NCBI GenBank assembly: GCA_008636095.1
Contig: VSJD01000173.1
Location: 1 to 10,000 of the forward strand
Length of the DNA: 10,000 nt
Direction: 5' to 3'
Source: Kiritimatiellota bacterium
Lineage (GTDB): Bacteria > Verrucomicrobiota > Kiritimatiellia > JAAZAB01
Positions 5,188 through 10,000 of the stretch are shown here, piece by piece. Each line of letters begins with the position of its first letter. Position 1 is the stretch's first letter. A program made the position numbers and the translations under genes. The notes under the pieces were generated by a model, which was given only the letters and a program-made list of their open reading frames with translations, did not search any database and was not told the DNA's origin.

Positions 5188-5336
5188 GTGCGGATTGCCT
5201 TGGGCGGTCCAAATACCCTTTGTTGTAAAACTCTTGCCACCCTGATTCTTTGCTGAGGAGGCATGCCTAATTGCTGCTGGCGGTCCCATGCGTCCGCTTC
5301 TTTAAACGATTTTGCTTTATGGACTACGCGTTCCAT
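5169..5336 (-). CDS. Small conserved-looking partner protein of the nucleotidyltransferase
   Basis: This 55-residue frame starts at the ATG at 5336, has AAGGA nine bases upstream, and ends in TAA at 5169-5171, inside the nucleotidyltransferase start. The peptide begins MERVVHKAKSFKEADAWDRQ, continues QQLGMPPQQRIRVARVLQQR and ends VFGPPKAIRTCLKST. The pattern 'K-S-F-x-E-A-D-x-W-D', then M-x-P-x-x-R, then A-x-x-L-x-x-R-V-x-G, resembles short proteins I recall beside nucleotidyltransferases in other bacteria; I know no assigned function. Good ribosome-binding site, coding-like composition and the 19-bp overlap point to a real, translationally coupled gene. It is basic and probably helical, with no membrane segment. 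It could be the antitoxin or adaptor of the enzyme. A 98-bp AT-rich gap separates it from the Wzz-like gene and may hold their promoter, but no convincing hexamers stand out. Confidence 0.75.
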   Translation of the reverse strand: MERVVHKAKSFKEADAWDRQQQLGMPPQQRIRVARVLQQRVFGPPKAIRTCLKST

Positions 5337-5434
5337 ATTGTTTATTCCTTAATTTTCACGGACATCAATCAGTGTTCCTATGATTATTTTTCAATGGTAA
5401 AAAATAAATGCTGGCTACGGTTATGCCGAGATAG

Positions 5435-6580
5435 TTATCGGGATGACAGAAGACCCTTGCACCATTCGCACATAAAAGCGCCGAAACAGGCCAGCGCGAG
5501 CGACGCTATGAAAAACAGCCCCGTTTTTTTGAGCGCCCCACGCGCGGCCGAAATCAGGCCCGGTTCGCCGAATTGAACGATCTCACTGCTTTTCATCAAT
5601 GTGTTGACGTAAAACTCGGCTTCCGAGGGGGCCGCATTGGTCGGCGCCAGTTTCCCATCTATAAAAGAGCCGTTTGACGCAATCTTCGTCTCAAGAATCC
5701 GCACCACTTCCTGATATAGGTTGCGCCGGGCCAGGATCGCCGACAAAGCCTGGTCAGTGGTAAGCAACGCCATCTTCAGATTGATATATTCCTCGCTTTG
5801 TTCCTGGCCTTTGATGTGGATTGCCGATAATTTTTTCAACGCTTCAGGATCAGGCGCCGCTTTTTGAGTCAGATCGTTCCATATTTGGCGATCGTCCACG
5901 GCCCGCGAAAGTGTGACCAAGGGCGAGGATTGCGCGACCTGAACCTTCATTTTGTCCACCGTTGCCTGCCTTTCCATCAGTTCGGATTGAGCCTGTTTCA
6001 ACAGCAAGCGAGACTGGGATAATGCCGCGTAGATATTATTTTTTTGAATACTTGCCAGGTATTCCCGAACCCACAACCGTACAATTAATAGCGCCTCATC
6101 GGCTGAAGTTTCCCAGGCTACCATGCGGATAAGGTCAGTCTTGGGCGGGCGCGTAATTTTGATTTGCTTTTCCAACGCCAATGGCGTGATTTTCAAGCCC
6201 TGATCGTTCAACAGGGCGGACACATTCCTGGCAATATAGGCCGAGGAAGCTTTCTGCAGGTGCGAGGCAATCATGGTTTCGAACAATTCCTTATCCACGC
6301 GGCCTTCCGAGGACAACGGAAGAATGACTTGCAGATAGCCCTCGGCCGTATACGACCGCGGGCGGTTGATGAAGAAAATACCCGCCGCCAGCGTGACCAG
6401 AATAACAAACAGGAAAATCGCCCACCGGTGCCGGAGAATCATTATAAGGATGTCGCGCAGTGACAGGAATTCGTCCGGCCCGCCTGCAGTGGCTGTGCCG
6501 TAGGCAGGCGGGGGGATGCCCGTGCCCGATGTGCTAACGGGTTGAGTTTCCACGGAATTCCGTTGTGGATCAGTTGGCAT
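5435..6580 (-). CDS. Wzz-type polysaccharide chain-length/co-polymerase protein
   Basis: This 381-residue inner-membrane protein has the polysaccharide co-polymerase layout. A Pro/Thr-rich cytoplasmic N-terminus (1-37) is followed by the Wzz lead-in FLSLRDILIMILRHRW and a first membrane segment at about 53-72. A large periplasmic region with coiled-coil-prone helices runs from about 75 to 350, and a second membrane segment lies at about 353-372, followed by a short basic tail. Such proteins set the length of O-antigen, capsule or exopolysaccharide chains with a Wzy polymerase or export complex. There is no C-terminal BY-kinase domain, so it resembles the plain Wzz type. The proline-rich stretch usually found before the second membrane segment is weak here (FGEPGLISAARGALKK). 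AGGAG six bases before the ATG is a good ribosome-binding site. The sugar epimerases in the window support the role. Confidence 0.85.
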   Translation of the reverse strand: MPTDPQRNSVETQPVSTSGTGIPPPAYGTATAGGPDEFLSLRDILIMILRHRWAIFLFVILVTLAAGIFFINRPRSYTAEGYLQVILPLSSEGRVDKELFETMIASHLQKASSAYIARNVSALLNDQGLKITPLALEKQIKITRPPKTDLIRMVAWETSADEALLIVRLWVREYLASIQKNNIYAALSQSRLLLKQAQSELMERQATVDKMKVQVAQSSPLVTLSRAVDDRQIWNDLTQKAAPDPEALKKLSAIHIKGQEQSEEYINLKMALLTTDQALSAILARRNLYQEVVRILETKIASNGSFIDGKLAPTNAAPSEAEFYVNTLMKSSEIVQFGEPGLISAARGALKKTGLFFIASLALACFGAFMCEWCKGLLSSR

Positions 6581-6638
6581 AAGGTTCTCCTATGATGATT
6601 GTCTACTTCTTCGTCTTGTTTTCTGCTTTAAGTGTGAT

Positions 6639-6818
6639 CGAATTCGGTTCGAAAAATGCGGCGGCGACCCCGCCAAGCGCGGGATAAATCTTGAGCCGCC
6701 TGCGGGTTTCCCGCGCTTGCGCATACATGGGTATGGCGCTGCGCGCGGCGCACCCACATCCGACCCAAGCTTGCCTTGCTTTTTCGAACTCCTCGCCAAA
6801 CTCGGGGAACCGAATTCG
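6639..6818. repeat. Complex multi-branched inverted-repeat element, copy 1 (180 bp)
   Basis: The ends are CGAATTCGGTTC (6639-6650) and GAACCGAATTCG (6807-6818), a perfect 12-bp inverted repeat; GTGTG outside the left end and CACAC outside the right end extend it past a one-base bulge. The inner arm GTTCGAAAAA (6647-6656) also pairs perfectly with TTTTTCGAAC (6780-6789), so branched folds are possible. A 41-base core at 6711-6751, with hairpin arms GCGCATAC and GTATGGCGC, matches 36 of 41 positions of the core at 8606-8646. The 14-mer CTTGCCTTGCTTTT (6770-6783) is identical to 8665-8678. No flanking target duplication was seen. It lies 58 bp upstream of the Wzz-like start. Confidence 0.75.
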
Positions 6819-6832
6819 ACACACGGTAGCAT

Positions 6833-6858
6833 CCACCTTCGCTAAGAAGCTACGGCGG
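6833..6858 (+). repeat. Dispersed hairpin repeat, copy F
   Basis: CCACC-TTC-GCT, a short loop, AGC-TAC-GGCGG, followed by ACAAGTCG. The outer stem has one A-C mismatch, so this copy is slightly degraded. It starts 14 bp after the 6639-6818 element ends. Confidence 0.72.
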
Positions 6859-7108
6859 ACAAGTCGGGCTTAGCGCCGCTCTACGCCCGATATATCGCTA
6901 ACGCGGAAATCAACGGTTTCTGGTTCTCCAGCCGAACATTGACCACCGCGCGTAATACCATGCTTTTAACCTACAATCAACAACTTGTGAAAATTGCCGC
7001 ATAAACAACGTATTTTTTATCGCAGTTCCAGATGGATAAAACACGAACGATACTCGAAACGCGTGATGAAGTAAAGCGCCCCGCTCACAGCACGGTTTAT
7101 TCTGACAT

Positions 7109-7134
7109 CGGACTTTGCTACTCTGCAAAGTCCG
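7109..7134. repeat. Perfect 10-bp hairpin
   Basis: CGGACTTTGC (7109-7118) and GCAAAGTCCG (7125-7134) pair perfectly around a TACTCT loop. Neither side carries a T-tract, so it is not a clear intrinsic terminator. Confidence 0.75.
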
Positions 7135-7201
7135 CCTCCGCTACGAAGCACGAGCCGAATTCACTTGGCCGTTGAATTCTGCTCCCGCGCGGCTTTTTTT
7201 A

Positions 7202-7231
7202 CCCTCCTTCGCTTGAAAAAGCTACGGAGGG
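7202..7231 (+). repeat. Dispersed hairpin repeat, copy G
   Basis: Outer stem CCCTCC/GGAGGG, internal loop TTC/TAC, inner stem GCT/AGC with a TGAAAA loop. The middle outer-stem pair is T-A where other copies have A-T or G-C. Confidence 0.82.
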
Positions 7232-7318
7232 TTTTGCTCCCTTAATCATTAGTTCCCGGGTTCTTGGTCTCCCCATTACCGCCAATTTCGGCCGAGGAAG
7301 CTTTCGCGGCTCGCTTCA

Positions 7319-7348
7319 CCCTCCTTCGCCCTATTGGGCTATGGAGGG
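7319..7348 (+). repeat. Dispersed hairpin repeat, copy H, just after the epimerase stop
   Basis: Outer stem CCCTCC/GGAGGG, internal loop TTC/TAT, inner stem GCCC/GGGC with a TATT loop. It starts 16 bases beyond the stop of the gene at 7365-8336, so it would sit in that mRNA's 3' end. It has no following U-run on the transcribed strand; a role in 3'-end protection or termination is only a guess. Confidence 0.85.
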
Positions 7349-7364
7349 TTCCGCGTTTCTATGA

Positions 7365-8336
7365 TTAATGAGATTCTATAGCTTTACTGCGCTTCACCTG
7401 CTTGAGAATCCACGGATAGTTCAGGCTGATGCCCTTCTGGAGATCGAACTGCGACTTCCAGCCGGTGGAATAGATGCGGTCGTTGCTGAAGTTGCGGGAA
7501 TGCACCCCCACCGGGCCGGGGATACTGCGGATCGCGATTTTCTTTTTGGCGACGGCCGCGACGGTATCCACCAGTTCCTTGACGGTCACATACTGCGGAC
7601 AGCCGATATTGACAGGCTTATCAATCTCGGACTGCATCAGGCGGTAAATGCCGTCCACCATGTCGTCCACATAGGTGTAGGAGCGGATGGCGCTCCCGTC
7701 GCCCCAGATATCAATGGTGCCGCCGTCCTCGGTTTCCGCGATTTTGCGGCATATAGCCGCCGGCGCCTTTTCGCGTCCACCGCGCCAGGTACCTTCGGGA
7801 CCGTAGCAGTTCTGGAACCGGGCGATCCGGACCTTGATGCCGTACTTGCGGCCATAGGCCAGGGCCATGCGTTCAGAATAGAGTTTTTCCCAGCCGTACT
7901 CGTTATCCGGGTTGGCGGGAATGGCCTGGTCCTCGTGCATTTCCGGCTCACCCGGCATCATGTCGCGATAGACGCAAACAGAGGAAGAGAAGAAATAGCG
8001 GGGCACCTTGAGCGCCGCCGCGGCATGGGTCATATAGACATTGATCAGCATGCTGTTGTGCATGATCTCGCATTCGGCGGAATGAATGAAGCCCATGCCG
8101 CCCATGTCGGCGGCCAGCTGATACACCTCGTCCACTGCGCCGCCATCCTTGGCCACGGCCTTGAGGCAGTTTTTCGGCAGGCGCAGATCCAGCTTAAGAA
8201 ATTCGTCCGCCGCCGTGCGCGCAAATTCAGGGCGTTTGATGTCCACGCCGCGCACCCAGTAGTCTTCCTTTTTGAGACGCCGTACCAGGTGGCTGCCGAT
8301 AAATCCGCCTGCCCCGCAAACAACTGCAGTTTTCAT
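7365..8336 (-). CDS. GDP-mannose 3,5-epimerase-like NAD-dependent epimerase
   Basis: This 323-residue protein closely follows the plant-type GDP-mannose 3,5-epimerase pattern. It has the NAD loop GAGGFIGSH (8-16) with Asp32, LAADMGGMGFIHS (74-86), the catalytic YGWEK (Tyr147, Lys151), Cys121 in SSSVCVY, and TWRGGREKAPAA (183-194) with Lys190. The plant enzyme uses this Cys and Lys as the acid-base pair. WGDGSAIRSYTYVDD and IPGPVGVHSRN are further family marks. The reaction would turn GDP-D-mannose into GDP-L-galactose or GDP-L-gulose, here probably for surface polysaccharide. The family is well known for plant ascorbate synthesis and is less common in bacteria. AAGGAA eight bases before the ATG at 8336 is a good ribosome-binding site. 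Sequence cannot exclude a related GDP-sugar epimerase, but all catalytic residues are present. Confidence 0.9.
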   Translation of the reverse strand: MKTAVVCGAGGFIGSHLVRRLKKEDYWVRGVDIKRPEFARTAADEFLKLDLRLPKNCLKAVAKDGGAVDEVYQLAADMGGMGFIHSAECEIMHNSMLINVYMTHAAAALKVPRYFFSSSVCVYRDMMPGEPEMHEDQAIPANPDNEYGWEKLYSERMALAYGRKYGIKVRIARFQNCYGPEGTWRGGREKAPAAICRKIAETEDGGTIDIWGDGSAIRSYTYVDDMVDGIYRLMQSEIDKPVNIGCPQYVTVKELVDTVAAVAKKKIAIRSIPGPVGVHSRNFSNDRIYSTGWKSQFDLQKGISLNYPWILKQVKRSKAIESH

Positions 8337-8448
8337 GATGTGGTTCCTTTGCTTCTATTCCGGTTGGTCCTTCACTAATTTCCGTGTGTTTTTATATTGC
8401 CCAAGGCGGCACTTAGCCGCAACTAAACTTTGTTTACGCTGGTTGTCG

Positions 8449-8482
8449 TTTCCGCCAGAGGCGGATCCGCCTTAGGCGGAAA
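8449..8482. repeat. 34-bp nested palindrome
   Basis: TTTCCGCC (8449-8456) pairs with GGCGGAAA (8475-8482) around the 12-bp palindrome GGCGGATCCGCC (8460-8471). The halves match at 15 of 17 positions. It can also fold as two adjacent hairpins, TCCGCC-AGA-GGCGGA and TCCGCC-TTA-GGCGGA. Confidence 0.85.
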
Positions 8483-8489
8483 TAGCAGT

Positions 8490-8710
8490 GCGAATTTCGT
8501 TTGAAAAAGGCTGCCCCCCTACGCGAAGCCGCTTCCACCGTCGCCAAGGCTATGGTAGACACGTCGGCGGGACACGGCGGCGATTTCGGCTCATCTGCCC
8601 CGTTACCGCGCTTGCGCATACGCGAGTATCGCGCTACGCGCGGCGCCGGTGCATCTGAGCCAAACTTGCCTTGCTTTTCAAATCCGTCAGCTGACGGAAC
8701 CGAAATTCGC
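8490..8710. repeat. Complex multi-branched inverted-repeat element, copy 2 (221 bp)
   Basis: The ends are GCGAATTTCG (8490-8499) and CGAAATTCGC (8701-8710), a perfect inverted repeat. Inner arms TTTGAAAA (8500-8507) and TTTTCAAA (8675-8682) pair perfectly at the place where copy 1 has GTTCGAAAAA/TTTTTCGAAC. The core at 8606-8646 matches copy 1 at 36 of 41 positions. Between the inner arm and the right end is the 16-bp palindrome TCCGTCAGCTGACGGA (8683-8698). Hairpin copy I lies within its left half. Different bases but equal pairing in the two copies point to a kept structure. Confidence 0.75.
8535..8558 (+). repeat. Dispersed hairpin repeat, copy I, inside the larger element
   Basis: CCACC-GTC-GCC, a one-base loop, GGC-TAT-GGTAG, followed by ACACGTCGGCGGGACA. 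One outer-stem pair is lost and the loop is too short to close as drawn, so this copy is degraded or folds differently. Confidence 0.6.
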
Positions 8711-8989
8711 CCTGCGTTGGCATGCTGCCCATTCCCGCGTTCACATCATATTTATCCCAAAAAGCCTCTGGTCCCGTGGGGCGCGACCCCTATCAGCAGT
8801 ATTTCCGTTAATAAAATACCCCGCGCTAAATACGGAAGAACCTTCCGGTTAAATAGGCTATATCCTCGTAACGCATGCGTATGCATTCGTGATGCACTGT
8901 AGTCTTACTACGCCCGGTTCTCAAGTAATTTTATGCATCGGAGGCCGAAGTTGGCGACCTGAAACGTCCCGGTGTCCACCATCCCGGAC

Positions 8990-10000
8990 TTAACTGCGGG
9001 GCGTGATGGTAAGGGTGTAAAGACGGCCACTGCGCGGTTCACGCACAATGAACCCGAACCCGAACACCACCACGAGGCTCAAAATCAGGTTGGCGATAAA
9101 AATCGGCTGGTACGAGCCAACCTGGTCAACGACCCAGCCGCTGAGCGTAGTGGCCAGCATCACAAAGCCTGCCATCAAAATATTGCCGATCGCTATGAGC
9201 CGGTTGGGCGGTTCCTGCGGACACAGTTCCGCGCTCATGTTACACATGAGCATCCCGATCGAACTGGCAGATATCGCGTAGATGCCGTAGGCCACGTACC
9301 ACCATTCGACACGGTATGCCACCAGGCAGATCAGAAAGGCACCCGCCATCAGGCCGCCGGTAACACAGCCAATGAGCCGGTATCCAAAACGGTCGGCCAA
9401 CAGGCCAATGATCCAGCCCAGACACATGCCAGCGATGAGAAAGGCGATGCTAAATCCCCCTTGGGCCTGGGACGAAACATGCAACTGGGTCCGCGCGGCG
9501 TCAACCATAAAGGGAGCGCAATTGACGGCCATATAGAGCAGGACCATAAAGAAAATGAAAATCCGGTAATTGGGATCCTGCCAGAGCGTGCGAAACGTAT
9601 TTCGCAGATAATGTCCAAACGATACAGTGAAAGGGTCGGCCGGGCGTTCATGTTCCGGATTGACATGATCGCGGATTTTCCATAGCGGCATGCATGACAG
9701 GATATACAGGGCCGTGCCGATCACAAAGGCCATCTGAAAATTCCGAGGTGGTTCCCAGTGCGATAGCACCCGGGTGGCAACGTAGCCCGTAAGCAGAACC
9801 GGCAAACCGAGGCCAAGCATACGCAGGCCAAACAGCCGGCCGCGCTTGCGGGGCGGGATATTGTCCGTCATGATCTCCCAATAAACCGAGTTTAACAGGA
9901 AGAGCGTGCCGATAAACAGGATTTGCACGAGCGTAAAGGCCGTAAAATGAAACCAAGACGGCCAGGTAGTCCCCCAAAAAAACGCTGCCCCGGAATACAC
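8990..10000 (-). CDS. Major facilitator superfamily transporter, N-terminus outside window
   Basis: The frame is open from the right edge to TAA at 8990-8992, giving 336 residues. The GTG at the edge is very unlikely to be the true start. About nine hydrophobic segments are visible (residues about 14-38, 61-79, 88-106, 145-166, 182-203, 208-228, 233-256, 270-292 and 298-318). RKRGRLFGLR (51-60) is the basic loop that usually lies between helices 4 and 5. The 109-145 stretch is the long central loop before helix 7, and GLLADRFGYR (199-208) is the second motif-A-like loop after helix 8. Three helices are therefore missing upstream. The substrate cannot be read from the sequence. Its place upstream of the sugar epimerase hints at an export or uptake role for the surface-polysaccharide region, but the 653-bp gap makes co-transcription uncertain. 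Confidence 0.85.
   Translation of the reverse strand: MYSGAAFFWGTTWPSWFHFTAFTLVQILFIGTLFLLNSVYWEIMTDNIPPRKRGRLFGLRMLGLGLPVLLTGYVATRVLSHWEPPRNFQMAFVIGTALYILSCMPLWKIRDHVNPEHERPADPFTVSFGHYLRNTFRTLWQDPNYRIFIFFMVLLYMAVNCAPFMVDAARTQLHVSSQAQGGFSIAFLIAGMCLGWIIGLLADRFGYRLIGCVTGGLMAGAFLICLVAYRVEWWYVAYGIYAISASSIGMLMCNMSAELCPQEPPNRLIAIGNILMAGFVMLATTLSGWVVDQVGSYQPIFIANLILSLVVVFGFGFIVREPRSGRLYTLTITPRS

Larger units (their letters stand above)
6581..7364. other. 784-bp intergenic region built of hairpin repeats
   Basis: No convincing gene lies between the epimerase stop and the Wzz-like start. From left to right it holds the 6639-6818 element, hairpin copy F, a unique stretch at about 6860-7108, a 10-bp perfect hairpin at 7109-7134, an imperfect GAATTC-centred hairpin at 7153-7182, a T7 run at 7194-7200, hairpin copy G, an imperfect palindrome around 7290-7309, and hairpin copy H just after the epimerase stop. 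Short frames here (for example 6910-7128 minus) show no domain and cross repeats. No promoter for the Wzz-like gene could be picked with confidence. Confidence 0.6.
8337..8989. other. 653-bp intergenic region with nested palindromes
   Basis: The gap between the transporter stop and the epimerase start has no recognisable gene. Near the epimerase it holds a small GCGGC/GCCGC hairpin (8406-8420) and the 34-bp nested palindrome at 8449-8482, followed at once by the 8490-8710 element. From 8711 to 8989 I see only the 10-bp palindrome ACGCATGCGT (8871-8880) and nearby GATGCAC/GCATTCG motifs. The 133-codon plus-strand frame at 8501-8902 is read through repeats and has no domain. No clear terminator follows the transporter. 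Confidence 0.6.

Noticed and set aside
5188..5289. N-terminal extension of the nucleotidyltransferase to the ATG at 5289
   Set aside because: The added residues are an out-of-frame reading of the 55-residue gene and do not fit the family start; the ATG at 5187 does.
6590..6836. Three overlapping minus-strand frames of 64-80 codons upstream of the Wzz-like gene
   Set aside because: They all read through the 6639-6818 inverted-repeat element and differ only by frame; no domain or good start.
7153..7200. Possible intrinsic terminator with a T7 run
   Set aside because: The T run lies on the plus strand, where no gene precedes it, and the stem is imperfect with an 11-base loop. It would not end the minus-strand transcripts.
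7368..8378. 336-codon plus-strand frame covering the whole GDP-mannose epimerase gene
   Set aside because: It is the antisense shadow of a gene with full family motifs; its peptide has no recognisable domain and an odd His/Ala/Asp-rich composition.
8501..8902. 133-codon plus-strand frame
   Set aside because: Its first half is the 8490-8710 repeat element and hairpin I; the peptide has no domain.
8972..9685. 237-codon plus-strand frame opposite the transporter
   Set aside because: Antisense to a clear membrane protein; the peptide is highly polar and low in complexity, as expected of a shadow.

Overview
The window is a piece of bacterial chromosome, most likely from an uncultured Gram-negative environmental bacterium. 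It carries polysaccharide-assembly genes with a Wzz-type inner-membrane protein. Its gaps between genes are long and packed with hairpin repeats. A PVC-group or candidate-phylum origin is possible, but the sequence alone does not prove it. Every gene I can support is read right to left, on the minus strand, so the genes are described below in that order.

Right part (10000 to 5435). This part looks like a cell-surface polysaccharide locus. It holds the C-terminal three quarters of a major-facilitator transporter (8990-10000), a GDP-mannose 3,5-epimerase-like sugar-nucleotide epimerase (7365-8336), and a Wzz-like chain-length protein (5435-6580). A UDP-glucuronate 4-epimerase-like enzyme (3332-4342) belongs to the same theme. 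Together they would supply nucleotide sugars and control polymer length. No glycosyltransferase or polymerase lies inside the window.

Middle and left part (5336 to 1). This part is accessory. A tightly overlapping pair encodes a 55-residue protein (5169-5336) and a minimal nucleotidyltransferase (4690-5187); the 55-residue gene is easy to miss. A Phd/YefM-VapC toxin-antitoxin operon (2183-2856) has a perfect inverted repeat in its promoter region. Downstream of it is a small doubtful ORF (1976-2170). Next is an AlbA_2/Schlafen-type regulator with a 12-bp tandem repeat in its linker (507-1853). At the left edge is the first 46 codons of an AAA_14/DUF4143-type ATPase, running up to its Walker A lysine (1-140).

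Intergenic DNA. The gaps are the most unusual part of the window. (1) A 267-bp transposase-free element (2902-3168) has long terminal inverted repeats starting GTAA and an 8-bp target duplication, the signature of an IS66-family MITE; it sits 45 bp upstream of the antitoxin gene. (2) At least nine copies of a roughly 27-bp hairpin, scattered over seven gaps, keep an internal loop and show compensatory changes in the stem. (3) Two larger multi-branched inverted-repeat elements (6639-6818 and 8490-8710), and perhaps a third (4525-4672), share a core and a fold. I saw no tRNA, rRNA or CRISPR array.
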